Of a stretch of 64,000 bases of DNA, positions 1 to 11,137 are shown piece by piece. How positions within the stretch are numbered: the first letter of the stretch is position 1; each line of letters starts with the position of its first letter. Made by a program: the position numbers and the translations under genes. The notes beneath the pieces were generated by a model. That model did not search any database. It was not told the origin of the DNA and saw only the letters and a list, made by a program, of their open reading frames with translations. This stretch comes from Tremella fuciformis (taxonomy: Eukaryota; Basidiomycota; Tremellomycetes; Tremellales; Tremellaceae). The stretch spans positions 1,612,001 to 1,676,000 of the forward strand of contig CP136490.1 of the NCBI GenBank assembly GCA_032768795.1, given 5' to 3'.

Positions 1-461
1 ATGAAGTGTCCATCCCCAGAAGGGAAAGTGGTCCGTGCGTACGCATGTGATCGGGATCAGGGCACGCCATCTCCATTTCATATGCGCAGCCTCCCGATCA
101 GCAAGTCAGGAGATGCGCTTCATTCTTGCGGGCTTTCCCAGATTTACGGGAATTCAGACTATAGCTATGCAAAGCTTGCACCGGCAGGTCAGTCAGGACT
201 CAGGACAACAGCGTCATGTTCGGCATGAGATAGAGAGTCCGGGACAAGTGGCAAGAGATGTGTGTACTGCGACCGCTCGCCGTGACGATGGCGCTGGGCG
301 GTCGCAGAACCCAGACTCTGATTGTGACCTCGTTGCATCCAGCCAGACGGCGAGACTGAAAAAAAAAACATTTGCAATAAAACGTCTTATATACTCGAGC
401 AGTTCAAGTATGTTCAAACGGAAGACTGGAGTCATGAGAACCATAATGTGATTGACGGCAG
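1..461. other. Intergenic, nothing recognised
   Basis: No reading frame here resembles a known family, and the short open frames overlap each other on both strands. An A-rich stretch near 360-380 lies just downstream of the minus-strand gene ending at 462, so it may belong to its 3' flank. Confidence 0.4.
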
Positions 462-842
462 TCAACGTCCGCGCCACAGAGTCTCGATAGGTGCACGGAA
501 GTCCTGTTCGCCAGCACGGTATGTCGTTCCGTCAACAGTCATATTGTTTCCCCGTGAGATCACAGCATCCGTCCTATCTCCAAAGACCTCGAGACCGACA
601 GTAGTATCGCCTTTCTTCTTAGCTGGTCGTAAGAGCCATGAAGCTGGACGTTGAATGATGAGGAGCTCACTGAGTTTCGAAAAGCAGCACCCGCCTCCTC
701 GAAGATTGCCCCATTCACTCTGGGGAGCCGAGCTGAGAACGGTCTCGGCTTTCGTCACTAGCTGACTATTGGGTGTTACCGTCGGGGCCGTTGAGACCAC
801 GGCAGCGCCGTGGCTAGACTTGGGGATATTGCTGTCACTCAT
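462..842 (-). CDS. Small two-exon protein, family member A (unknown function)
   Basis: Predicted 110-aa protein in two exons, 842-671 and 622-462, separated by a 48-nt intron that starts GTGAGC and ends with a TTAC branch-like motif and CAG. The intron is a multiple of three and has no stop, so the unspliced message would also be read through as 126 aa. The protein starts MSDS, has a Ser/Thr-rich first exon with a LRGGGCC motif near its end, and a Gly/Thr-rich second exon (GNNMTVDGTTYRAGE). The same layout, motifs and phase-1 intron are seen in the gene at 1637-2040 and more weakly at 17317-17674. I see no signal peptide or membrane segment. I do not recognise the family. Conservation of layout in neighbours is the main reason to call it real. 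Confidence 0.6.
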   Translation of the reverse strand: MSDSNIPKSSHGAAVVSTAPTVTPNSQLVTKAETVLSSAPQSEWGNLRGGGCCFSKLSELLIIQRPASWLLRPAKKKGDTTVGLEVFGDRTDAVISRGNNMTVDGTTYRAGEQDFRAPIETLWRGR

Positions 843-1636
843 GCTGTCCTCCTTGTTATCCTAGGTGTGAGTCAGGTCTCAGTGAGCGACGGGGTCAGTC
901 TTATGTAGAAACGGCATTTACCATTGTAGTGCCGAAGAGACGCGTCAAGTTGGATAGCAGTGATGATTCACAACACCACGAAGCTGTGTGCCTACTCCCA
1001 CTATACTCTGCAGCATGGTTCAGCTCGTCGCCTTCCTCGGTTTCTCAAGCAAAGGAGGGATTAGTGGAGCGGTCAGGTATTTCCAATCAATCACACAGTG
1101 CACCTTCGCCCAAGCTACACGTCACCTAGCACTTTCCATGCACCTTATTCCCTTCGGGGATGCGCGCGATTGAAGGCCTCTTAGCCAAGCCGGTGTCGGA
1201 TCTCAGGTGGAAAAGACCCTGAGCGTCGCGCACGGGGCCGAGCGGTGGCCAATCTGCTGCACATGTGGTTCCATGATGAGTCCGGATCGACCAGCCGCAG
1301 CAACGTCGGGATCGAGAGCTGTCAAAGCTACTATAAACGTGAACAGATTCGCTTCTTTTGGTAGTCTGAGTCGGGCTCGGTCTGTCGATTGAAAGGCGAT
1401 ACCGTCCACGATTCATTCAGACCGCACGCCGAGACCGAATGCGCCCGTTTCACACGACACCAATCGTGGTCTACTTCTGCCTCTCGACTGCTTAAGAGGC
1501 TCAACATCTCGGCGCTGATTTGAGGCTGAAAACTGACAATGCAAGAAGGCTATGGAAAGGGGGAAATATATGGGGAAAACGGGTGGCGGTGTGGCCTTCC
1601 AGGACGCCAAACCAGACATATGGAAGGCTACATACC
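843..1636. other. Intergenic between two paralogous small genes
   Basis: This 794-bp stretch lies between family members A and B and must hold the promoter of A. I see only short overlapping open frames without recognisable similarity or splice consistency. Confidence 0.4.
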
Positions 1637-2040
1637 CTAAGGTTGATGGGTGCTAGCGGGATCTCGAGACTGGAGCTCGATGGACGGACGAGGTTCAGCC
1701 GTGTAGGCTGTATTGCCCTGCGTGGTCATGTTACCGCTCCTGGTGACCGACGTCACCCCGTCATTGCCTATCCTGACAGTCGGACCGACAACCTGGTCCT
1801 CATCGGCGGGTCCTGGTCATGTCAGACGCGATGGAGTTTCAAAAACGGTCACTGACCATGCGAGTGAGTATCGTCTGAGCCAGTTACCACCTTGCAGCAG
1901 CCACAGCAGAAAGTATCTCCTCCTCCTCCTCGCAGCTCGCCAAATGTAGGAATCCCGCTATTGCTTGATGGTTTCGAAGCGCTGAGCCTCGTGACGGGGA
2001 TGGTCGAGACCACAGTGCTGTTTTTACCTGAGTTGCTCAT
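1637..2040 (-). CDS. Small two-exon protein, family member B (unknown function)
   Basis: Predicted 119-aa protein, exons 2040-1857 and 1812-1637, with a 44-nt phase-1 intron (GTCAGT donor, CTGAC branch motif, CAG acceptor). It begins MSNSGKNSTVVST, parallel to MSDS...VVST in member A, shares the F/W-G-x-LRGGG motif followed by a run of cysteines (FCCGCC), and its second exon contains a GNMTTQGNTAYTAE stretch that aligns with the GNNMTVDGTTYRAGE stretch of A. Upstream in-frame codons from 2088 exist, but the ATG at 2040 gives the start that matches A. Function unknown. The tandem arrangement and equal intron phase indicate a local gene duplication. Confidence 0.6.
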
Positions 2041-2698
2041 TCTGCGAGATAAGTGAAAGATGCATGGGCCGAGACGAAGAACCAGCAAGCGAGGTGGATC
2101 AAGACAACAGACTTACGGAGTAGGTGGGAGCGAAGGTCTGTTCCGTACTAAATGAGTGGGCAAAGCAACTGAGGAGAGCTAATGTAGAAAAGTGGTGATG
2201 AGAAGACGATTGCGAGGTTTTGCTTTCTGGCTTTATAGCCATCGACTTACCCCGCCCCACGCCTTCTGACCGCTCCGCATCAAAGGAGAAGCCAAACGAT
2301 GCAAGCAGATATCTCCAATCGGGGTTTACAGGATAAAAGGTTCACTCCGCGCCCTCAAGCGAGACGGGGAGCGGCCAAGCGCAGCATCAGTATTGCAGTA
2401 GATCGTATGATTACGGAGTTCTGCCTTGATTCGATATCGCTACCGGTCGCACCACGTCATTGATCGTGCAGTCGGCCGAGGAGCACAACGGTGCTTGCCC
2501 CCGACCTCGGCTGCCCCGTGCGTGACATGGCATGCAGCTTCGGGCATCGTCTCGAGGCTATCAGTCCTTGCATTCGAGCATTGTTGTCAGCAACCGCGCT
2601 TTCGCCCGCATCTCTTCATTTGCAGGCAATGAGGTAGCATATGTGCAAACGAGCTCCTTCCTCCGACATGGGTCTCTCTACGCGTGGAGGTCTTCTTC
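2041..2698. other. Intergenic, 5' flank of member B up to the copia insertion
   Basis: No convincing gene. It probably contains the promoter of the minus-strand gene at 1637-2040. It ends at the GGTCT target site (2699-2703) of the copia element. Confidence 0.4.
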
Positions 2699-2703
2699 GG
2701 TCT

Positions 2704-2867
2704 TGTTGAACAATAGGCCCCGAGGACCCCGAGGACGCCTCATAGGGTCAGAATTGCCTCTTGCGGCCAAATGAGTAACCTTATGTAGATGGCTTGAGCA
2801 GAGCGACAGCTCATAAGTAGAGAACTGCAGAGATGGACGAATGCATAGCTCTCATCATTGTGTAACA
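2704..2867 (+). repeat. Copia 5' LTR (164 bp)
   Basis: Begins TGTTGAACAATAGG and ends CATTGTGTAACA, immediately followed by the primer-binding site. The same sequence recurs at 16820-16983, without differences that I can see. Confidence 0.95.
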
Positions 2868-2895
2868 GATTAAAAGTCCCAAGTCTCAGCCCGAG
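2868..2895 (+). promoter_or_regulatory. Copia primer-binding site, half-tRNA-Lys type
   Basis: The sequence starting at the first base after the LTR (GATTAAAAGTCCCAAGTC) is the reverse complement of a tRNA-Lys(UUU)-like anticodon arm, GACTTTTAATC preceded by a D-arm-like segment. It lacks the TGG that would pair with a 3' CCA end. Several copia-type elements prime from an internally cleaved half tRNA (known for initiator-Met in Drosophila copia and Ty5). A Lys half-tRNA primer is my inference. Confidence 0.55.
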
Positions 2896-3212
2896 ACTAC
2901 AGAGAGCATAACGGGCTGTCTATCGAGCCGTCGCCGCTGCCGCAGACGCTCTAGACACCGCCACAAACCGAGCCGTTGCCGTCTACATCGCCGCGGACGC
3001 TCGAGGAAGTTCCTAGCCGTCAGAGAAGGCTAGAGGAAGAACGAGAACACCTCGTAAGCACACAGGGAGAGCGTCGGGCCCAGTAACAGGCGCTCTATCG
3101 CGAAAGTCGTCCCCAGCGAGGTATCGTTCCGCTGACGCACACTCGCCGTCATATCTATCAAAATCAGCACCCCCGCGTGCGCACAGACCATCCCTTACAT
3201 ACCTTTATCGCG

Positions 3213-6200
3213 ATGTCAGCCACCAGAGTCAACATCGACGCGATCCCAAAGCTCTCGCATGATCCTTCGTCATATGCGCCGTGGCGGGCGGCCGTAGAAG
3301 TCGCCCTGCAGCTTGGAGACTGCTGGAATGCAGCCTTGGGCCTCGATCTCGAGCCAGGGCGCGTCGCAGCCACCGAGCGCCGCACCCGAGCTGGTTCCGT
3401 CATGCCGACAGGCTCGGATATCGGTGGGGCCATGACAAGCGAGGATAAGAAGGACTGGGAGAGGTGGCAAGCCCGAGAGAGCAGGGCGCAGGCGATGTTG
3501 AAGGGGACGGTTTCTGAGGCCGTCCGGCTCGACATTGAGGATCTGCTCGCTGCAGCCGATATGTGGCTGTATTGCGACAAAATGCACGAGGCCGACCTCC
3601 TGGAGAATCAGCGCATTGTTCATGCCCGCCTGTGGACTCTAGACTTGCGAGGGGACGCCTCCGCAGACGAAATGAGCGCTCATGTCGAGACGTTCTCCAA
3701 GGCGATTTCGGACGGCAAGCGCGTCGGGATCGTCCTGAGCGACACCGAGCGCGCTCAGAGGTTCCTCGCCACGATCCTTGACCCCGCCTTCAACATCGTG
3801 AGGGCTGAATTGGCCCCTATCGCCAAGGACAAGCAGTCCTGGGCCGTCGTGCTCTCGAAATACACCACCGAGATCACGCGACGACGGGCTAGGCCGCCTC
3901 AACGGCAAGGTAATGGAGGCAGCAAACCGCTCGCGATGGCTGTCGAGCGTCGCACTCGATTCGAGAGGGACAAGACCAATGACGAATGTCGTCATTGCGG
4001 CAAGAAGGGCCATTGGGAACGTGATTGCCGTAAGAAGGCTGCAGAACTGCAGCGCGGTGGCCTACAGGGCCGCGGCGGTCGCTCTGCTCGACAGAGAGGT
4101 GGCCGAGGTGAGCGGAAGGGCGTCCAAGACCGTCAAGACACCGCCGCCGCAGCCGATAAGAGGATCACGATTCCTCCTAAAGCTGACTCCGGACTGCTCG
4201 CTGCAGCCCTGGAAGTTGACATGGATCCTTGGGCCGGTTTGACCGTCGCGACCACCGAATGGGCCGAGCTTGATGACGATAGCGACGATCGCATCGTCTT
4301 TCCCGACCAGCTCGATAATCCGTGGTTCGAGGACGGATCTGCAGAGGCTAGTAATGACGCTCTGTTCACCGCAGACACTCTGCAAGTCGAGTCAGAGGCC
4401 GTCGAGCCCGTTTGGGTGCTCGATAGCGGGGCCACCGATCATTTGACCCCGCACAGGTCGATTCTAAAGCGCGTCCGCCGTCTCGAAACGCCTCGAATTT
4501 TTGGGCTAGCCAGCGACACCGGCACAATGCAGGCCGTCGAGGTAGGCGAGGTAGACTTGGTTCTGTCGTCCGGGCAACGTCTCACGCTTCGAGACGTCTA
4601 TCACGTCCCGACGGCTCGAATCAGCCTTTGCTCGCTCTCAAGACTGCTTCGATGGGGCTGGCGGGCCGATCTCAAGGGCGACGGCGGGACGCTCGAGCGA
4701 CGGCAGGAAAGGCTAGCTCTGCGGAAGAAAGGCTCGCTTTGGACCGTTCGGCTCGGGACGACACGACCGACGATTCTGCTCGCAACCGCTGCCGACGCTA
4801 GATCACCGCTCGAGGCTGAACATCAGCGTCTCGGTCATATAGGCGTCGAGCGTCTGAAAGAGCTGGGTAGGAAAGACCTACTTACCGAGCCCTGGCGTGC
4901 CTATAAGGACGATCCGTTCGTCACCGCCAGCTGCGAGGTGTGTGCCCGCACCAAGATCACTAGGCCGCCCAAGGCTGGTGATGCTCCGCTGCTCAGAGGC
5001 GGCGGCGACGGTGTCGGTGTTGATGTCAACATTACCGGGCCATTTGAGACGTCCATCGATGGATGCGAGAACATGCTCATAGCTATCGAGCGCTCGAGCA
5101 AGATCCTGGGCGTGGTTCCGATAGGTCGCAAGGCAGAGGCGTTCAATGCTCTGCGGCAATTCCTAGCCAAAATCGAGCGGCAACTCGGAGATCGCGTCCG
5201 AGTCATTCGCAGCGACGGCGGAGGCGAGTTCGATAGCCTCGAGGCAAGGGCTTTCTATCAGTCAGCCGGCATACAGCATTACATGACGCCTCGCTACACG
5301 CCCGAGCTGAACGGTGCAGCTGAACGAACGATACGCACCATCAAAGACATGATAGCCGCCATGCTGGCCGATAGCCGCTTGCCTCATTCCTACTGGTCTT
5401 TCGCAGCCCGTTACGCCGCAGTAATCATCATGAAGCTGTCTGTGTCAGCCAGGACGGGCTTATCGGCTTGGAGCGCGCTTACAGGGCGGGAGAGAGGCCT
5501 AGATTCCGTCCTGCGATTCGGGCAAAGGTGTCATGCGCAGATCCCGTCTCAGATTCGCCGCAAGGCGTCGTTTACGATAGAGCGCGGCGAGGCGTGTCGG
5601 ATACTCGGTCAGAGTGAGACCCAGAGCGGATGGATTGTGCAGCTTGACGCCACGGGCGAGATTGCCCATCGAAGAGACGTCAAAGTGCTTGAGATGTCGG
5701 AGGACGATGAGGCCGATGTCGGTCACGTGACCCAAAGCGACCAAGCACAGCTCATACCGGTTGGATCGATGGGAGGCAAGATCGCAAGTCATTCAAGCCA
5801 GGATGATGATAGAGACGATCTGGAGGTACCTGGAGATCAGCCTGAGCCGGGGCAAGCTCAGAAAAATGTCGCTGGAGTAGAGATCTCAGAGGAAGAGCTC
5901 ACAATCAACGATCCCGCAGTTGCCGTGTCCAACACACCCGAGCAGCCTTGGGTCCCCCGTCCATCCCGTCTTCCTGTAGCCACCAATCGTTCCAGGATTC
6001 CCGTTGCCGACAGGTGGACGTATGTACCAGTCGTCGAGACCCCGCCGGCACCTCCCGTGGCCGCCAATACCGTCGGACGGCCCGTCCGCGAGAAGAAAGC
6101 GCCCGCAAAGTTCGGTGCGATCGTTGAGCGGCTGCATAGCCCTTTCGCCTTCCTATCCGCCAATGCCGCCGACGGCCCCGTGATGCCTGTAGATCCCAGG

Positions 6201-8107
6201 AACCTAGCCGAGGCGATGGCTAGCGATGACAGAGGAGAGTGGATTGCCGCCATGGAGAAGGAAATTGCGAACATCGAGAGTAAGGGGACATGGCAAGAGG
6301 TCAAACTTCCTGCAGATCGCAAGGCAGTCGGATCGCGTTGGGTATTCAAAGTCAAGACCGATGCCGACGGCCACGTCGTCAAACACAAGGCTAGGCTTGT
6401 CGCACAGGGCTTCTCGCAGGTGCCGGGCGTCGATTTTGAAGAGACGTTCGCGCCGGTAGGCCGTCTCGGATCTCTGAGACTGTTGCTAGCCATCGCTGCA
6501 GCCGACCGCATGATTGTCGCACAGGCCGACGTCGAAGGAGCGTATCTGAACAGCCCAATCGACACAGAGGTCTACATTCGGTATCCGGACGGGATGCGGC
6601 GGAGACCAGGCTGCGACGCTCTGCTGCTGTTGAAGAGCCTGTACGGCCTAAAGCAGTCAGCAAGGAACTGGTGGGAAGAGCTAGGACGAGTCTTACATCG
6701 ACAGGGCTTCCTGAGGACGAACGGTGACTGGGGACTGTATGTGCGGCAGGACCGACAAGGCCGAATCGTGCTTGTCTTGGTCTACGTCGACGACATCGTG
6801 ATTGCCGCATCATCGCAGGGGGAGATAGACGACCTGTGGACCGCCCTAAAGGCTGAGTGGACGATCACTGTCATAGGCGACGTCGGAACCGTGCTTGGGA
6901 TGAAGGTATCGCAGGACAAGGCTAGGCGGACGATCTGGCTGAGTCAGCCCGCATACATCGACAGGGTGCTCGAGAGGTTCCCAGAGCACGCTCGGCGACG
7001 CACCAGATCAACACCGTTGCCGCAGGATGCCAAGATCGATGCAGAGGACGTGTCGACGGCCCTAACGCCCTATCAAGAACTTGTCGGATGTCTCCTATGG
7101 CTAGCGGGCTGCACCCGCCCGGACGTCATGTTCGCGGCCTCGTATCTATCCCGAGCGCTCGCTGCACCTACCCGTCAGCATTGGGACCTCGCACAAGGCG
7201 TCCTGACCTACCTAGCCCACACACGGACTGTTGGGCTCAAGCTAGGCGGCGGGAAAGATGACGGGCTGCAGGGCTGGGTAGATTCGGACTGGGCGGGTTG
7301 CAAGGACACTCGGCGATCAACCACAGGCTGGTTGATGGAGTTCAGAGGCTCGCCGATCACCTGGTCGTCTCGCAGACAAGCCACGGTCTCGACATCGACG
7401 GTTGAGGCCGAATACATCGCTGTAGCCGAGGCTGCGAAGGAGGCGGTTTGGCTCAGGAATCTGCTCGGTGAGCTGGGATTCGAGCAGAAGTCACCAACAC
7501 CGCTCTCCTGCGACAACCAGGGGTCCATCAGACTTGCAGGGCAGCCCACAACTCACTCTCGGACCAAACATATCGACATAAAGCATCATTTGATTCGGGA
7601 ACTTGTTGACACAGGCAAAGTCAGCCTGCGGTACGTCAGCTCTGCAGACCAGAAGGCAGACATCCTCACCAAGACGCTCCCCGCCGCCGCCCACGCGCGC
7701 CATTTTGAAGCTCTGGGTCTGGGCCGTCCGCCTGCCGGCGCGGAGCGCGCTCTTGTCCACCTAGCGGCCGCAATCAGCGATCTAGAAGACGTCGACGGTA
7801 GCGAGAAGACGTTGAATGACAAAGTCAGTCGCGCTCAGATTCGTCTGCCACACCACGTGGTCGACCCAAAACGCCGAAATGCCGCTAGTCAAACCCATCA
7901 GCTCGCACATCAGCAACGCTTCGCTGCATGCGCACGGGGAGTGAGAGACTGTATGCATGCAGGGGGAGCCAGAGGATCCCAAAGAGGATCAGGGCTACCG
8001 GCAGACACCAAGATCATCGATTTTGGGTCGGTATTGATGGAGAACGGCCGGACGCCTTCCCATCAGCCTGAAGGAAGTGTTGGTCTGGACCGTGCGACGC
8101 TCGCGAC
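3213..8107 (+). CDS. Copia Gag-Pol polyprotein (3' end displaced by gypsy insertion)
   Basis: Single frame starting at ATG 3213. Gag-like N-terminus, then a CCHC zinc knuckle (CRHCGKKGHWERDC, about residues 258-271), an aspartic protease motif WVLDSGATDH (near 400), an HHCC GAG-pre-integrase region (about 535-580), a DDE integrase core (acidic residues near 605, 667 and 700; ELNGAAERT), reverse transcriptase with VYVDDIVIA (YVDD near 1190) and RNase H ending near the KADILTKTLP motif at about residue 1490. The frame is cut at 8107 by the gypsy LTR and now reads on to a stop at 8373-8375. Joining 8107 to 16696 across the insertion restores a frame of about 1,674 residues whose stop falls at 16823-16825, inside the first bases of the 3' LTR. 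All enzymatic domains lie before the break. Confidence 0.93.
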
Positions 8108-8511
8108 TGTCACGGGGCCAGGCCGGTCGTCGACTGATAGGCCCTCTCACACGTGCTGTCTGTTGATCTGTCTCTGTCCTCCACGAGAAGGTGTGTCCTA
8201 CAGCCTCTCGTGCGTCGACAACACGGCTGCGCCGTTACTTTCTATCCATGGGACTCAATACCACGGTGCTAAGGACGGTCTACGGGTGAGGACTTGTATA
8301 TATATCACCCGTGCCCTCCTCTGCACCGCCTTGGGCTTTCTCCTTGAAACACCATCGACGAGGCTCGAGCTCTAAAGTCGTCGAGGCTACTCGAGCGTCG
8401 TCGAGGCTACTCGAGGATCGACGATAGGCTCACGTGTTTGACAGGCGTGCTGGGCTGGAACGAGGCTCGTAGGCGTGCTTTGGTGATCATGGAGGCGTGG
8501 CCGACGTGACA
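8108..8511 (-). repeat. Gypsy 3' LTR (404 bp)
   Basis: Left copy in window coordinates, 3' copy in element sense. It contains two 19-bp direct copies of a GTCGTCGAGG...CTCGAG unit at 8377-8395 and 8397-8415, and a TATATATA box around 8297-8304. It matches 16287-16690. Confidence 0.95.
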
Positions 8512-8524
8512 CTCTGCCCCCCTC
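8512..8524 (-). other. Gypsy polypurine tract
   Basis: On the minus strand the sequence AGAGGGGGGCAGAG runs directly into the 3' LTR. This is the expected position and composition for a plus-strand primer. Confidence 0.7.
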
Positions 8525-9130
8525 TGAAATCGAGCTCCTGCGAGATGGCGGGCGAGGCGGGGCAGCTTGTATGGCCTGAGCCTTTGCTCCCGCCTCGCGC
8601 TAAGCCGTATCTTTTGGTCATTCCTCGCAGGGCTGATCCCGAGGGTCTGTGGGTGTGTAAGCAGGGCCTGGTCTCGTCGACGGTCCGTCCTTCTTGGTCG
8701 CTCGAGGTCTCGCGCAGCTGGTGCTATCTTTCTAGGCGCTAGTCGGGGCGTAGGCTGTGTTGCCGTCGTGGAGTGACTAACGGGCACAGGTAGTGTGCAG
8801 CCCGCATGTGTCCCGACGCGCGTGGTGTCGAGGGTGATCCCTGTGCTGGATAGCCCGCCCGTTGCTGAGCTATAGGCGTCTCATGCTGGAATTTGCGCGT
8901 ATGTAAGTCGACCTCGAGTCGACCTCGGCCACGAGGCCGGGGTCAGATTGCCCAATGCGGCAGTCGCCGCGAGATAACCGGTGATTGCCGCTCCGCGCTA
9001 CGCCCTTCTGTCGATCATGTTGCTCGTTGCTAGGCAACAAGTCGCCAAACTGTCGTGAAAAGTCGTGTTGCCTGCTCTCGTCGTCAAGTGCCCTCTCGTC
9101 CCTCGTCCCCGCCATGTCCCCTCCAAAAGG
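8525..9130. other. Gypsy internal tail, upstream of the antisense gene
   Basis: About 600 bp between the polypurine tract and the TATA box of the plus-strand gene. The open frames here are short and shadow each other. I see no protein family. It is probably promoter and untranslated sequence for the plus-strand gene. Confidence 0.4.
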
Positions 9131-9137
9131 TATAAAC
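9131..9137 (+). promoter_or_regulatory. TATA box of the gypsy-borne antisense gene
   Basis: TATAAAC lies 66 bp upstream of the first ATG (9197) of the plus-strand spliced gene, leaving room for a transcription start about 30 bp downstream of the box and a short leader. Confidence 0.5.
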
Positions 9138-9196
9138 CCCCTCTCGACGAGGCTACTCGTCCCGTCCATTCCAAACTCTCCACTCCAACGCATCAC

Positions 9197-10997
9197 ATGT
9201 TCTCCAACGCCACCGATCCCTCCCTCAAAATCGTCCTCCGAGGACGACCTCTACGCCTGGTCACGATGACCAAAACCCCTTCCCCCAGCCCCACGACGCC
9301 GCCATCCTCCCCCGAGTCGGCTGTCGACGCTCCCCCTCCTCGACTGTTCCCTCGATGGGCGGTCCGTCCTCGAACTCCGGAGCCCACACCGGTCGAGGAG
9401 ATCGACGAGCTCGTCGATGAGCTCGACTGGTCGGATGCTGCCAGTGCTGCGCCAAGCGGTGAGTGATTGTTGAGTCACCCTACTGCTTGTATTGATGCCC
9501 AGGGCGTACAGCGATTCTGCGCTCGCTAGCAGACATACACGCCGAGATCCGTCGGCACCAGGGGACCGTCAGAGCCGCTAGGGAGAGTAGCTGTGCTACC
9601 TCCTCTACGTCCAGCGGCTACTCAGACGCCTCGCCCCCGTCTTCCCAGGCTTCCGACGCGGCTTTCGCTGGCGAGAGTCGCTATCGAGAAGCCCACTCCT
9701 TGCCGTTCGAGCCGGCCTCGCCTCGGCCTCTTCGCCCCTACATTGGTGGTGGGACCGGATCCCCCATCATACCGCCCTATCCCCTCGTCCCCCTCGGCTC
9801 GCCTATCCTTCTCCTTCCCCCGCCTTCTATGCCTCCGCCATCCCGCTCTCCGACTCCGCCAATCAACCCACGCCGCCGGCGTCGAGTCGAGTCGCCCGGT
9901 TCCCCAGGCAACACTCCCCTGCCAACGATACCGCCTCCCCTCTCCCCAACCCCAAAGCGTCGTCGCGTGTCGCCTGTTGGCGGCATGTACTCCTCTCGCC
10001 TGCGTTCAGCCTCAACCCGGTATCTTGGGGTGTCTGAGGTAGCCGATGCTCTCCCGGCCGCCGTGGACAACGCAGGTGTAGGAGAAGACGTCGTGGAGGG
10101 GAGCATCTCGACGGGAGACGGATCCGAAGCGGGCAGCGAAGGATCCGTTGGGGAATCCGAAGCGGGCAGTGGAGGATCCGATGGGGAGGGAAGCGAGGCG
10201 TCGTCGAGGCGACTCGAGGCTGGCCCTCGAGTCCGGTGTAGGAATGCGCTGGACCGCGCCTTTTTCGGTACGTCCGCCATCTGTTGAGGTCCCCGCTCAT
10301 TCCCAGGGCCATTCTACCCGACGTTCGGCCGGGGATCGAATAGGACCCTCCCATGGGCCCTGGTGCGTTGTTGTCTTCTACTCTCCAGCCTCTCACGCTG
10401 ATCTTGCAGGCTCAGGCAAAAGGGCGACCTCTCCGCACGCTCAACGGCCGCCAGCGATGCCAGCGGTGTCGTTCGGACAACTTGCCGTGTAGGGTCCTAG
10501 ATGGAGGCGGGCCGAAGTTGAAGTGCTACACCTGTGGCACAGCCTCAGGTTGCTCGTTCAACTCCAGCCCGACTCCTCGACGACCCGCCAGCTCGTCCTC
10601 GACACCCAGAGCTCGCCGGGCTGTGAGCTTCGCGGATGTCGACCCGCCTTCGCCGACTCCCGCCCCCACGCCTGTTGTCGGCCCGGCCGCCTTCACCGAC
10701 CGACTTCGCCGGTCGGTTCGTCAACCCGTGCCGGCTCCCGTGCCGCCTCCGACGCCGCCTCCGGTGTCGACTCCTGTCCGCCCATCCGCGCCAGCTCCCT
10801 TGTCGTGGACTCCCTCGACGAGGCTCGACATCGGTGTCCTTCAGCACCATGTCACGCTGGCCCAGTCCATCCCGGCGGACAGGGCGTACCACGTCGAGGA
10901 GGCGAGGCGGCACGCGAGGCTCCTGGGGCTGGACCTTAGGGCGATGGTCGGGCCCATGTTCGACGACGTGGCGGAGGCGAGTGGTTCGGGGTCGTGA
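9197..10997 (+). CDS. Gypsy-borne antisense gene: nuclear, zinc-cluster-like protein (unknown)
   Basis: Predicted four-exon gene on the strand opposite to gag-pol: 9197-9458, 9503-10267, 10307-10362, 10410-10997, giving 556 aa. All three introns (44, 39 and 47 nt) have GT/AG ends and all phases agree, which is strong evidence that it is a real spliced gene. Exon 1 is Ser/Pro-rich. Exon 2 is Pro-rich with two basic clusters (PRRRRR near residue 209, PKRRR near 237) and an acidic Gly/Ser repeat. Exon 4 opens with a Cys array, CX2CX6CX11CX2CX5C (about residues 375-405), close to the Zn2Cys6 pattern but one residue short in the last gap, and ends in a helical-looking segment (EEARRHARLLGL). I infer a nuclear DNA- or RNA-binding protein. 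It has no similarity that I recognise. Antisense extra genes are known in some plant gypsy elements; I cannot say this one is related. Its stop is 140 bp from the convergent pol stop. Confidence 0.68.
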
Positions 10998-11137
10998 ATG
11001 TAGATAGTGTACATAGTTCTTTCTTAGCTCATGTTCATATGCCGTGTTGTTCATGTTGTACAGGGGATGCAGGGATAGGACTCAGCTTGGGTGACGAATC
11101 TCGATCCAGATCATCGTCACCGCCAGTAGTCCATGCG

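Noticed and set aside
8108..8375. The copia frame running on into the gypsy LTR as a longer native polyprotein
   Set aside because: The target duplication at 8103-8107 shows the last 89 codons are gypsy LTR sequence read by accident; the original tail is at 16696-16825.
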